Source: Collybiopsis luxurians FD-317 M1 (lineage: Eukaryota; Basidiomycota; Agaricomycetes; Agaricales; Omphalotaceae). Taken from it: DNA of 64,000 nt. The stretch covers positions 1,354,948-1,418,947 of the forward strand of contig KN834752.1 in NCBI GenBank assembly GCA_000827265.1, read 5' to 3'. Position numbers and translations under genes: made by a program. Shown in pieces: positions 22,942-35,800 of the stretch. Below the pieces are notes generated by a model. It made no database searches and was not told the DNA's origin. It saw only the letters and a list, made by a program, of their open reading frames with translations. Each line of letters starts with the position of its first letter. Within the stretch, counting starts at the first letter, position 1.

Positions 22942-23906
22942 CTACACCACCAGATGTACGCTGGACTTGATTGTGGCTAGCGTCTCCTCTTTTGAAAGAG
23001 AAGCGCGAGAACCCGGCATATCGTAGTATTCTATAGTGTATTGCCCTCGAGCAAAGTCAACCGCTACCACCTTCCACTTGATCAGCTTTTCTGGGTCCGT
23101 GTTATTGGACTCCACCAATCCAAATGTGTAGTTTGAAAGTACCGAAACATCATCCATAAGTTTCAATGCCCGTCTATCCGATATCTTCGTGAAAGGACTG
23201 CGGGAGAGAACATTAGTAAAACGAGATCTAGAACGGCTAGTTCCAGCTGCTTCTCCACGGCATCCCCTGGAAAGTGGTAACTCGTTTAATTCGGGGAATG
23301 GAGCTTGACCCGATACGCATGGTTGTCTGTGTACATTCAGTGATGTGTGCGGCAAATATAAGCATGAAACTTACACTTGATTCGAGAATTTCAGATACAC
23401 GAGCATAGTGTTTATGTCGTTTTGCAATGGCAACGTGATGCAGTATTGGCTGTGAATGAAAAATGCATTGGTAGAGTAGAACCATCGCCAGAAGTAGCTG
23501 CAAAGAGAACCATAAGCCATCGAAATGGTATTAGTCCAGAAAACTCGTACTCGTTGAAATCCTTTGGCTCCTGCTTCAAGTAGTCGTCCACCTGTTTGAG
23601 GGCTTGTTGAACTAGCGAATAATCGGGATTTTCCTCGGCAAAGAAGGGACGCGGACTTTGAGCACTGGTCCGAGGTTGAATCACAGAAAGGAGGTGAGGA
23701 TGTTCTCCCGTAGATGCAACAGCCTCGACTTCAGCATGAAGTTGCGTGAATCGGGGCCGGTCCTTTTCCAGTTCTGCTGACGCCAGAAACTGCAACCGCT
23801 GATAGTTAGTTGCCTTTTGAACCAGCTTATAGAGGGTTCGATTGGATGGTGAGACGATGGATTTAAGAATCGTGAGTTCGGTCTGACTGTAGGTTATGTT
23901 GTTCAT
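22942..23906 (-). CDS. Unidentified 287-residue protein
   Basis: A clean three-exon model (23906-23551, 23497-23375, 23326-22942) with introns of 53 and 48 bp gives 287 residues starting MNNITYSQTELT. No domain is recognised. The middle exon is aromatic (YFWRWFYSTNAFF) and the C-terminal half contains WKVVAVDFARGQYTIEYYD, a strand-rich stretch. There is no signal peptide or membrane helix. It is the only intact-looking gene among the relics between duplication blocks B and C. Function unknown. Confidence 0.65.
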
Positions 23907-24342
23907 GACTGAGCTGTACAAGTAAACACTGTGGACTGGAGCCGCCCCTAAATGGAGGGCTCGCCGGTGCACCCCCCGATTTGCAAAATCTTCCCGCAGG
24001 AACATGGACTATATCCTACGATATATTCACCAATCCTACCTGAGGACAACCCAGCCGCCGGATGGAGCTCTCGACGAGGTCTGTGACCAGTTTTACCTAT
24101 ATATTAAATTGAAATTCTCATTCAGTCCAGCTCAAACCTACTATCGTCTTATTCGCTTTCTAAGGGCAGCTGATTTTAACCACAAAACAACGTTGTTGTG
24201 TCCAGATTTCTGGCGGGTACAATCACATCTTGTAAACAAAAGAAGATTCTCGGCACTCACGCAATTATCGATCTATCTATTGGAATTTGGTATCAAATGC
24301 TAGCATTGTAGCAAGTGTGTTCACATTAAGTACCTGCGTTCG

Positions 24343-26118
24343 TCTGCTAATTCTTCCTGTAGGAATGTTCCGCTCAATATCTTGATTGTCGACTCGGATG
24401 GTAAACCGACCGTTGACAAGGTCGTCCTGAAAAGTCAGTCAGATTCATATCCCATTGATACCAAGTGGCCCTTCAAACTCAATGCCCGTGCCTTTGGCTA
24501 CTGTGAGCTTTGCGCTTCGTGTTTGATTTTGGACCTTTTTGATACATTCCCCGCTGCAGATCGAGTTTTGTACACCCCTGCACGATTCCGAAGCATTGCT
24601 ATCGAGGCAGCTAAGCCCAACTCGGTATTTGATGTTGGAGACCGTTTTGGGCTAGTGCAAGACGCCTTTGCCCTCGCTAGAGCACATTTTCTAGGCCTCA
24701 GCACCGCATTAGATCTCCTGACGGTCTTTAAAGACTTACGTGAATGTACGTAGGCTCCCTTGACCATTATCTGATTTGTTCTAGCACATGAGTAGAGGCT
24801 GAAAATTCTATTAGACTATGTTTGGGCCTCCATCTCGACAGCCCTGGAATCTCTTACTAGTATCTGGTGGGAGAATCAAACTGTCGTTGAGCTGTTGAAT
24901 GAGTTGCGAAGGGTAGGAAATATCTCGTTCAGGCTCCACCTATATACTAATTGCCTTATGACACCCATAGTTTCTCTTCAAGCCCATCGTATCCGAACTA
25001 GGATACAAGTACTCGGCTGACGAGCATCCAGATGTCCCACTGCTCAGGAACTGCGCTATCACCAATGCAAGCCAAGCTAAAGATGACAAGTGAGTAGTGC
25101 TTCGATTTCATATAAAATTAGACTCATCTGGGTACACAGCGTCGTTAACAAATTGCGAAAACGGTTCAAACACTTTCAAGAAACCAAGGATAGTAGTTTG
25201 ATCCCTGAAGAATTACAGAGTCCCATCTACTGTACGGTGCGTTGTCTGATTATACAAATATTCGCTTCATCGTAAGCTGACGACGATGTGTAGGCTGCTG
25301 AACATGGCGGAGAAGAAGAGTATGAGTTTGTCAAGAGCATTGTCGAAAACCCCCAAACACCTACCCAACAGCTTGCCGCGATGTGAGCCTTTCCTCGACT
25401 ACTCTCAAACCATAGTATAAACCATTGACATCGTCGGACTCTCTTGCGTTCACGTCCTCGTCTATACAGAGCAGCAATGTGCAGCACCGAGAATCGCGAC
25501 CGTATTCTGGCAACAATCGATTATACGACGAACAAGGCGCGAGATCAGGATGCCCACCACTTTGTTATAGAGTTGATGAAGAATCCGAAAGTGAAGAGGC
25601 AATATGTCGAATATTTCAAAGAAAATTATGATATGGTGAGCTGTGAAAGTACGATGTGAGGTTTTGGTAATTTGCAAATTGATACGCTTGGTTTAGAATA
25701 CGCTTGGTTTAGATATACAAAAAGTTTAAGGATGGATTTTCGATTGGGGTTCTTATTAGGGTCTCTATACTCTTCCTCATTTTGCGAAGGATAATTGACC
25801 ATTTTTGCACTTAGCTGACATTCCGTCCACTTACTACGGAGAAAGATTATGAAGATACCAAAACTTTCTTCGTGAGTCCAAATGGCTTATTACCATGATA
25901 TATTTTCCCTAAACGCGAGCGTTACTGCTCAGGATGGAAAAGATACCTCGAAATTCTCTCTCATTATCCCGCAAGTCTTGGAATCTATCCAGGAGAATAA
26001 AGTTTTCATTGAGGTATGCGGAGGGTTGAAATGTTCCTCGCACAATATTGATTCCATTTTCTAGAAACCGACGGATGATCTGTTGAATTGGTTGGAAAAT
26101 TGGAAGAAGGGACAATGA
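24343..26118 (+). pseudogene. 3' fragment of the M1 aminopeptidase (copy C)
   Basis: The fragment begins inside an exon (NVPLNIL at about 24363) and carries the C-terminal ERAP1-like domain through WLENWKKGQ, with a stop at 26116-26118. The zinc site and exopeptidase motif are absent, so it cannot be catalytic. Exon order and intron positions match copy A (12284-14034, inverted). The donor after the DGFSIG exon is degraded (GTCTCT near 25761). No start codon or promoter is evident. Confidence 0.85.
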
Positions 26119-26294
26119 TCGCGCATTCGGAAAGAGAAGTGGGGGAATCAGATCTATAGCTAATCATTGAATCTCAGGCGGACGCAATTATTGATAAATC
26201 TATTTGTATTGAATGCTAGCAAGTATGTTCATGCTGTTGAAACTTCTGCTACCGATCCGACTGGCTTCTCAGAAGGTACGTCCTTGGAAGACTT
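24343..26294. repeat. Duplication block C (inverted copy of 12109-14034)
   Basis: Homology to the reverse complement of block A starts abruptly near TCTGCTAAT at 24343. It runs past the aminopeptidase stop into the inverted last codons of the RRM gene. It stops near GACTTTAT at 26294, where block B' takes over directly. Confidence 0.88.
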
Positions 26295-26295
26295 T

Positions 26296-28154
26296 ATGAA
26301 CCCGGCGCAAATGAAAAGGGTTTATGTCGATTCCAGGCTTACTGACCGTGCTGTAAACACGCATGGGAGCAGTAAGAGCAAGGTGACTATGGCAGATTTT
26401 TGCACCGAGTTTTAGATGAGGCAAGTCTTCAAGGATACACACGATGTTACAATGATTCTCAAGGTAGTTCTTACGCTTCCGCTTAGGGCTTTGTTCGAAA
26501 TCAACAAGGATATTTGGTAATATCTTCCTCTCCTCTTTCTTATTCCCTTTTCTTGACCCGGTTATCTTTGAGTTAAACTTTCTTTGCCTTCTACTTCATC
26601 TATGTTTTGTTTTGGATGGGACATGCATAAGTATCAGATCTGTTCTGTGAAGCTAATTTTATTTGTTTATCGCCGCTCACCACAGCTTTTCAGTTCGTTC
26701 TCATTATGATCCCGTTTGTGACATAAGCTCTTAGAGGTACAGTATCTTGACCTTAGGTGTGTATATTATTGTCGGTTGGAACCATAGCAAGCAAATAAGG
26801 ACACAAAAACGAGTCAGATTGCCTTCACAGAGTCTTGAAGTCGGCAGGATGAGCGGATGGGGGAAAATTGTACTTAAGGCTATAAGGAATACAGTAGCTC
26901 GAGTAAAGATAAGCTTGAATATGAACAAGGCATCCGGCAGACCCGTCGATTGGTTGCTGCACCAAGCCGAGCCCGCGCTTAATGATTGGTATACGTGTCT
27001 TCGACCGCGTACTGCAAATCAAAAGAAAGGAATATACGTGGGCTAGCTCACTGCTTTCAAAGAAGACAAACAGAACTTACACAGAGAACAAGTCATCATG
27101 AGTTCCCTTAAACAAACGCCAGAACAATTAAATTACTGTAAACAGATGCTCTTTTATTGTTTGTAATTGAGTGAACTTGTTTGTCGTGTTTGAGCTCCTT
27201 GCTTTGGGTATTTGTTGGGTATTGGGGCAAATTCGTACTCTCGAATCACGTGATATGTTGATGTTTGACGTTGCGGCGCTCAATTTCTAGTTATAATTAC
27301 CATTCAGTCTGTCATCAATGACGCAACCGCTGCCCAACATTGCTCTACCCCGTCCCGTAGGAAGAGTTGCTCCAACTCCAATTCCCGCAAACCCTCCAAC
27401 CGCTAAAAACGTTTACGACGCAAACCGCTTTCACGCGGAGGTTTTGCAAGAAATGAGTAACTCGTTTCGTCCTTTAACTTCTTTCTCAAATCTGACCACA
27501 ATCATCCCATTAGTTAGTGGAAATTTGCAAGAAAATTATGCCGACTACGCAGACACAGTTCGGTTCAGGAACGAGGTTGAATCTGGGTTTTTGCTGGCAC
27601 CCCATCTTGCTGCGCCAGGACCGGCACCACCAGGAGTACCACCACCAGTGGCAGTTCCCCACCAGATAATGGCCCTATTGTTGCAAATTAACAATGGCAT
27701 TGGGGAACTAAAACGTGACAGTGCTATAGTAAGTGAATTAGGCTAACCTTGTGACTTTTATGTTTTATCGCACACTTAGGTCTTCAACCGTGGGTGCGGT
27801 AGCGGTAACACGATGGCCTTTAGGGAGGTTCCTTTTCCTGATGGGACTCTTCCCTCCCAAATGGTATGGCACAGTACTCTCTAACATACTACCTTTGATT
27901 GAACTTGCATGAGCAGAACCCACCCTTACCCGTGATTTTCAATGTCGATAGTATTCGACAGTTGACCCCACAACAAGCTCGTCAATACTTGCTCCACCAT
28001 CGCATTGATGTCCCACGACGGGCTTTAGACCGTAAAAAGAAGTTGGCTTTAGCCATTGGTTGTACTATGACTATTTGACTATTGCATATTTGGGCCTTAC
28101 AGTAGAGTATTCTGATTCTTGTACCATTAATTTGTCATAGCCTACTTTCCAAAT
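26296..28154. repeat. Duplication block B' (direct copy of 17551-19398)
   Basis: This block begins with the same TATGAAC boundary as block B and ends after CTACTTTCCAAAT. Block A' starts within about 15 bp. Small indels distinguish the copies. It carries the intact Mug135-like gene. Confidence 0.88.
27318..28078 (+). CDS. Mug135-like family protein, intact copy
   Basis: Three exons (27318-27728, 27780-27863, 27917-28078), introns 51 and 53 bp, all phase 0, give 218 residues. The N-terminal half (MTQPLPNIALPR) ends in a Pro/Ala-rich linker. The C-terminal half reads NRGCGSGNTMAFREVPFPDG, then IRQLTPQQARQYLLHHRID and DRKKKLALAIGC. This resembles the Mug135-like C-terminal domain expanded in mushroom genomes (mug135 is a meiotically upregulated gene of fission yeast). 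The biochemical role is unknown. The frame is intact here, whereas the block B copy is broken. The family name is from memory of its sequence pattern, so treat it as likely rather than certain. Confidence 0.68.
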
Positions 28155-28166
28155 ATGCTACTTCAT

Positions 28167-31100
28167 AATTCAAAGGTATGCGTCGGCGAGATAATTATCC
28201 GAAAGTCTCCTGCGCTTCATAAGAAATGTTCGTGTTCACCTTTGATCCTTGTATCACAATGGACTATTGCTTGCCCACAGATTTTTCTCCAACTCACCAC
28301 GATCTTACTCTTCTCACTGATCTCGCTCTCCACAAGTTTTGCGGTACTGTCAAGAATGACCTCAAAGTGAACAAGGATACATCCAACATCGTCTTGAATG
28401 CAGCTGATCTCCAACTCGCCGATGTTTCTGTGACCATTGCAGGCGCAGGTTCTTCATCTTCGGAAGCTTCAGCCGGCACATTTGTACCGGTTTCTCAATC
28501 GATAGACGCGATCAATCAGCGTGCAATGTTTGTGTTTCCCACTACGTTCACGGCAGGATCTCGTCTGCGACTGTTCATTGCCTTTCAAGGTCAGCTCAGT
28601 GGTAATCTTATTGGGTATTATGAAGGCACATGGGAGCATGAAGGAGAGAAAAAGCTTTATACCGTGACGCAGTTTGAGGTAACCCACCGACTTTGATTTT
28701 AGACTCGACTGCTGAATATAATTAGCCAACTGCTGCACGTCGTGCGTTTCCTTGTTGGGATGAACCACTATGCAAATCCACCTTTGGAATGTCGATGGTA
28801 TCCAAGTCTAGCACTGTAAACCTATTCAACGCGCCTGTCGTTTCTGAAGAACCCTACGAGGAAGCGGACGACGTCCATGGGCTTCTCAAGGGAGCGTCAA
28901 GTTCGGAAGATTGGAAGGTGACGCGTTTCGATTTGTCTCCGCTCATGTCTGCCTACCTCGTGGCTTTTGCGAATGGAGAGTTTGAGTATGTCGAGAGTGC
29001 GTTTACGAGTCCTATCAGTGGGAAAACGCGTCCGTTGCGAGTTCATGGTGAGTACTGAGTTGTACGGTGCTACTCCCGGTCCCTTTCCTCGGGCTCAATG
29101 TGAACTTCTGCTTTATGCGTGTAGCTTCGCCTCCGTCGGTCCACCAAGCAAAGTACTTACTTGAAGTAACTGCCAAAGTACTTCCAGTATACGAGCAAGT
29201 GTTTGATATTGAGTATCCTCTTCCGAAGTTGGATACGCTCGTGGTAAGTGTTCGGAAGATCCTAGTGATCTTGATAAGCTATAATGAAACTCGGACATAG
29301 ATACAAGATATGGATGCGTATGCAATGGAGAACTGGGGTTTGATCACCGGAAGAGCTAGTCATTATCTCTTGGATCCAAATGCAAGCAATGTGGCGCAAA
29401 AGCAGGCCATTGTCGGCATGCAGTTTCACGAGATTGCGCATATGTGGTTTGGAAATATTACAACCATGGAGTGGTGGACGTATCTTTATCTGAATGAAGG
29501 TGAGCATAAACCTTTTCTTTCAATTGAATTTGATGAGTGATGATCGTGCTTGTAATGTTCAGGATTTGCGACGTTGGTAAGTTGAATGAAGAGTGTTGAT
29601 TTTGAACTCTGATCTTTTTCTTGCGATCTAGATGGGAGAGTTGATTATTCCAGGTGAGTACTTTTTAGGTATCTTGCTCATGCACTAATCAAGTTCACAG
29701 ACAGGTTCTTCTATCGCTCTCCTTTATCCTAGTATACTCACTTTTCTGCTTTGTCTAGAGTATTCCCAGAGTGGAAACTTGACTCAGCTTTCATCACTCT
29801 TCACGTCAATGAAGCCATGGCGCTCGATAACAAGCTGTCCTCACATCCTGTAGAAGTCGATTGCCCTGATGCGAACAAGATTAATCAGGTAACTTTTACG
29901 GATTCTCCACAAAGATCACCATCAACTGAGCTCTTGAGCAGATCTTTGACGCTCTATCATACTCCAAGGCAGCTTCTGGTGAGCTTGCGTTGAGTTGATC
30001 CATTACGATTTGATTCTACTGGCATTCCATTGTAGTTCCTCGCATGCTGGCGAATCATGTCGGGGTCGACGCTTTCCTTAAGGGCGTTTCCTTTGTACCT
30101 CAAGGCCCATCTCTACGGAAATAGTATCGCTCGAGACTTGTGGAAGGGTATAGAGGAGGCTACAGGCACAAATTTTGATTTTCCGATAGCTTGACGCTGT
30201 CTTAATGGCTTTTCGGTTCCAGGTTTCGATGCTTCCGAATTCATGAACGCGTACATCACCAAAGTCAGTCGCAGAGAAATCTTGACACTCTTAAGCTAAT
30301 GGTGACTGACGAGTTTAGCCGGGAATCCCTTTGGTCACGGTGGCCGAATCCGAAGATGGCATTCGAGTAGCACAGTGTAGATTCCTGCAGAGCGCAGATG
30401 TTGATGATGCAAAAACATTATGGCGAGTCTTGTCCAGGCCTTTTCTTTATTTCGCCCCATACTTATGTTCCGATGTTGATTTTTCCTTTAGGAACGTTCC
30501 ACTCAATATCTTGACTGTCGACTCAGATGGTAAACGAACCGTTGACAAGTTCGTCCTGAAAAGCCAGTCAGATTCGTATTCCATCCATACCAAGTGGCCC
30601 TTCAAACTCAATGCCCGTGCCTTTGGCTACTGTGAGCTTTGCGCTTCGTGTTTGATTTTGGACCTTTTTGATACATTCCCCGCTGCAGATCGAGTTTTGT
30701 ACACCCCTGCACGATTCCGAAGCATCGCTATTGAGGCAGCTAAGTCCGACTCGGTAATTGATGCTCGGGACCGTCTCGGGCTAGTGCAAGACGCCTTCGC
30801 CCTCGCTAGAGCACATTTTCTAGGCCTCAGCACCGCATTAGATCTCCTGACGGTCTTTAAAGACTTACGTGAATGTACGTAGGCTCCCTTGACCGTTATC
30901 TGATTCGTTCTAGTACACGAGTAGAGGCTGAAAATTATACTAGACTATGTTTGGGCCTCCGTCTCGACGGCCCTGGAATCTCTTACTAGTATCTGGTGGG
31001 AGAATCAACCCGTCGTTGAGCTGTTGAATGAGTTGCGAAGGGTAGGAAATATGAGATCTAGTTCAAACTCCACCTATATACTGACCCCTCATAGTTTCTC

Positions 31101-32236
31101 TTCAAGCCCATCGTATCCGAACTAGGATACGAGTACTCGGCCGACGAGCATCCAGATGTCTCACTGCTCAGGACCTGCGCTATCACCAATGCAAGCCAAG
31201 CCAACGATGACGAGTGAGTAGTGCTTCAATTCCATATAAACGTAGACTCACCCGGGCTCACAGCGTCGTGAACGAGCTGCGAATACGGTTTAAACCCTTT
31301 CAAGAGACCAAGGATAGTTCTTTGATCCCTGAAGAATTACAGCGTCCTATCTACAGTACGGTGCGTGTTCGGATTATCAAAGTGTCAACTTCATTGCAAC
31401 CTGACGACGATATGTAGGCTGTTGAACATGGTGGAGAAGAAGAGTATGAATTTGTCAAAGGCATCGTCGAAAACCCCCAAACACCTACCCAACAGCTTGC
31501 CGCGATGTGAGTCTTTCCTGGACTAATCTCAAACGTCAGTATAAACTATTGACATCGTCGGACATTCTTCCGTCCACGTCCTCGTCTATACAGAGCAGCA
31601 ATGTGCAGCACCGAGAATCGCGACCGCATTCTGTCGACATTCGATTATACGAAGACCAAGGCGCGAGATCAGGACGTCCACCACTTTATTACGGAGCTGA
31701 TGAAGAATCGAAAAGTGAAGAGATATTGTGTCGAATAATTCAAAGAGAATTATGATACGGTGAGCTGGGAAATAGCGATGTTGATGTTTTGGTAATTCGA
31801 TAATTGATACACTTGGTTGTAGATATACGAAAAATTCAAGGATGGATTTTCGATTGGGAATCTTATCAAGGTCAGTCAGCATGCTTTTCTCATTTTGCGA
31901 AAGATAATTGACAGTTCTTTTTGCACTTTAGCTGACATTTCGTCCACTTACTACGAAGAATGATTATGAAGAAACCAAAACGTTCTTTGTGAGTCCAAAT
32001 TGCTTATCACCGTGATACGGTTTCTCTAAACGCACGCGTAAATGCTAAGGACGGAACAGATACCTCGAATTACGCTCTTATTGTCCCGCAAGTTTTGGAA
32101 TCTATCCAGGAGAATAGAATCTACATCGAGGTATGTGGAGGGTCAAGTCTTCGCACGACATTAACTCCATTCCATATTTCAGAAATCGACAGACGATCTG
32201 CTGAATTGGCTTGACAATTGGAAGAAGGGACAATGA
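28167..32236. repeat. Duplication block A' (inverted copy of 12284-16343)
   Basis: The block includes the whole aminopeptidase gene plus about 90 bp of its upstream DNA. Homology fades right after the stop codon. Introns align base by base with block A apart from scattered changes. Confidence 0.9.
28259..32236 (+). pseudogene. M1 aminopeptidase, copy A' (full length, frame-shifted)
   Basis: The exon series begins 28259-28678, 28726-29047, 29125-29243, 29301-29499, 29563-29576, 29632-29653, 29701-29704 (4-nt micro-exon) and 29759-29888, then continues to the stop at 32234-32236. It retains YAMENWGL (29319-29333), HEIAHMWFGN and the downstream LNEG glutamate. In the exon that reads GVSLYLKAHLYGNS in copy A, this copy has one extra T near 30090-30095. 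The frame then reads FVPQGPSLRK and stops. Unless that base is a sequencing error, the product ends before the C-terminal domain. An upstream in-frame ATG at 28226 exists only here (ACG in copy A), so the conserved start is 28259. Confidence 0.78.
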
Positions 32237-32869
32237 TGGCAGTCGTTTATTCATCACGTAGCACAAAATTCTGTAGATCTATGCAATGCTCTATATTTTT
32301 ATTTTTTAATTCATTTTTTTGTAATGCAAACCACGACATGTAACGTACATAGCGCATGGGAAGCACAAAAAAGGCGTAATATAGCGAACAAGCGAAAAAA
32401 AGGGTCGTAAAAACGCAGAACCGTCATAAGAAATTAAGATTAAGAATTTTTTCACAAGGCGAAGAGAAGAACAATTCGTAAAAATGTAAGGCTGTAGTGT
32501 ACGTGCGTGTGAAAGAATAAAAAAGCTTCACCGAGACAACGCATGCATGTTGCTCCTCCCCCAACATTGTAGCGTTACAGACAGGGCCTCCTGGGGGTAT
32601 CGAGGTCATGTACAATTTTCATTGATAATTTGATTGAATGCTATTAAGATGCACGAGAGAATAGATGCGGGATGTCGACGACGAGGGGGGGTAGAGGATG
32701 GGTATTGCAAATAGTTAATAGATGAATGAGCCACGTCGCGGCAGGTACAAAGGAGAGGCGGAGAGGCGAAGGAAAGAAAATGAGTGGACCACAATAATAT
32801 AGGAAGGAAAGGTAATGAAAAGCCGTTGATACGGCGAATATTTCCGTCCTAAATCCACCTTTTTCTCCT
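32237..32869. other. Convergent 3' region between aminopeptidase A' and PMA1
   Basis: No gene recognised. AT-rich runs at 32290-32320 are consistent with polyadenylation signals of both convergent genes. Confidence 0.45.
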
Positions 32870-35800
32870 CTATGCGGCAACCCGACTTGGGTGCCTGGCC
32901 AAGGTCTGACCACTGGTTTGTATTTGGTGACTGCTGAATCGTTGTAGTTCATCGGGTTTGATCGAAACACGACCGCCGAATCCAACCTTGCGTGCAGCAC
33001 GTCTGATGAACGACACACGGTTAGAGTACAGCGATTCGTGAATAGATGCAGCGCGGGAGGTAGTACGAGTCATAGGGACTCCCTCGGATTGCGAACTTGC
33101 CCGGGTGGCAGCAGCGGCAGCAATTTCGTGACGCTTGCGGAGCCATTTGATAAGAGTGAACTTCATCGCAAACTTGATCCAGTCGAGAGGAATGAACCAG
33201 ACGATGTTCTGCAAGGCACCAGAATTAAATCCACATAAAGATACGTTGATCAACGAGGTAACTTACCCAAACCCAGACAATACCAATCCAGCCTCCAGAA
33301 ATACCTTGCAAATCAGTGAAGCCCCAGTCACCGTAGGCGGCAATGATCGAAGAGACGAGCTGAGCGACACAGAAAGCACCCATGAGAGCGTAAGAGGGAC
33401 GCTCCATGAAGAAGAATCCGTGCGAACGGGTGACGAAGATCAAAGCTTGAGAGATGATAGCAACCTGGAGGTAGACGATAGCATGAAGTTGGGGGTCGTT
33501 GGCGTCAACCTGACCAGTGGTGTTGTTTTGAGTGGGGAGAGTGACGCCGAATTTGCGTTGGAAGAACGTCGACTCCATGATGATGACAACGAGGACGACA
33601 CTAAAGTTGTCAATGTTAGAGAGCACAAAATAACCAAATTGAAAGAAAACTCACGTCGACAACGTCAAATAGAGACCGTAAGCAATCGCATAGGCGAAAA
33701 TTTCAGTCAAATCCCAACTATCCGGAGTGTTCGAAGGCAAGACACGGTCGACGGACAGGGTCATGATGGTACCATCATTAAGAAGGGCAATGATAAGAAC
33801 CATGAAGGGAGGGAAATCGAATTGGTATACCCAGGCGAGGATGGCGAAGCAAACGACAATACGAATGGTGACGGCGCAGGCATAGATAGAATAGTTCCTC
33901 ATACGTTGGAAAATGATACGAGAGCCACGAATAGCGTGCACAATAGTGGAAAGACCAGGCTCGGTAAGGACAATATCAGCGGCACCTCGGGCGGCATCAG
34001 TAGCACCCTCGACGGCGATACCGACATTGGCACGGGAGAGAGCGGGAGCATCGTTGGCACCATCACCAGTCATAGCGCAAAGGTGGCCGAGACCCTGGAG
34101 ACGCTTGACAATCTCGTACTTGTGCTCAGGGAACACACCGGCGAAACCATCGGCATCCATGATCATTTCGTCGAGAGAAGCGTGCTTGCCACCGGGAGCA
34201 GGTCCATCCTTGAGCACTTTGGCAGGGTACATGTGGTCACCAAGACCGAGACGACGGCCAGTTTCCTTGGCAATAGCGAGCTGGTCACCGGTTACCATCT
34301 TGACTTTGACACCGAGAGCAAGGGCATCGTCGATGGTCTGCTTGGTATCTTCACGAGGAGGATCGAAAATGGCAAGGAGACCGATGAGCTCGAAACCGTT
34401 GCCTTCCGCTTCATGGTCGTCACCATCGAGCTCTTCGTAAGCAACAGCGAGGGCACGAAGACCACGGGTAGCGTACTCCTCCACGTCGGCCTCGAGCTTG
34501 TTCTCGAGTTCCTCGGTCTTGTTACGGGAGCAGAGTTCGATAATGATACCGGTCATACCCTTGGTGACACGCTTAAGCTTACCGGAAGATTCTTCGCGGT
34601 AAGTGATCTCGGTACGCTTATCGACAGGGTTGAAAGGCTTGAAATCGAGGAGCTTAATGCCGGCGCGAGCTTTAGCGGTGTCACCAAGAGCAGCAACGAC
34701 GGAAGCATCAATGGCATCCTGGTTCTCGGTACGAGAAGCGTATGCGGCGAAAAGAATGACCTCATCGGCAGAGAATGGACCGTAAGTTTTGATGGTGTTC
34801 CTGTCGATGGTGAGCTTGTTGGTCGTGAGAGTACCAGTCTTGTCGGAACAGAGGATGGTGACACCGGCCAACTCTTCAATGGCAGTGATACGAGTGACAA
34901 TGGCCTTGTGCTTGGCGAGCTGCTGAGCACCGACGGCAAGTGTGACGGATAAGACAGTGGGCATAGCAATGGGAATACCACCGATCAAGAGCACCAAGAT
35001 GTCGTTCAAACCCCGACGGTAGCTGTACTTGAAGCGAGGGTAGAGGACGACAATTTCGAGAATGACGAAGATACCGATGGAGACGAGACAGAAGGAACCG
35101 ATCTGAGCGAGAATCTTCTGCAAGTGACCAGTGGTGTCATCATCCTGACCAACGAGCGAAGCGGCACGACCGAAGAAAGTGTTGACACCGGTAGAGATGA
35201 CGACACCTTCAGCTTCACCCTGCTTACAGGTTGAACCACTGAAAAGCGCAAGTTAGCGCCAGAGTAACGCACGGAAATAAGACCGACTTACGAGAAACAT
35301 TGGTCACCAACTTTCTTGGCCTGGGGAAGAGACTCTCCAGTCAGAGCGGCCTGATCAATGGAAACATTGATGGCTTCTGTAAGACGACAGTCGGCGGGGA
35401 CAATATCACCAATCTTGAACGAAATCATATCACCGGGGACGAGGTCGGATGACTCGATTTCTGCCCAGTTTCCGTCACGCTTAACCTTGGCCTTGGGTGC
35501 GAGGGAGTCCATGAGAGCCTTAACGGCGTTTCCGGCGTTCCTTTCCTCGTAGAAACCGATGGCGGAGTTGATGAACAAGAGGAGGACGATACCGACGAAA
35601 TCCTGCCAGTCAGGAGGCTGACCTTCACCATTAGACAAGGCTATGGCGACAAGGGCAGCACCTTCCATGACCCAGGAAAGAGGATTCCACATGAAACTCA
35701 AAAACTGCATATAAATTGAATCACGGAAAAATATAAAAATAGAACACGTTCAACAGACCTGAAGAAACGCATTTTGTTCCTCGTTCTCGAGCTTGTTGGG

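Noticed and set aside
33135..34952. A 605-codon open frame on the plus strand
   Set aside because: It is exactly antisense to the PMA1 coding exons. Strong codon bias in PMA1 leaves the opposite strand free of stops. No family motif is present in the plus-strand translation.
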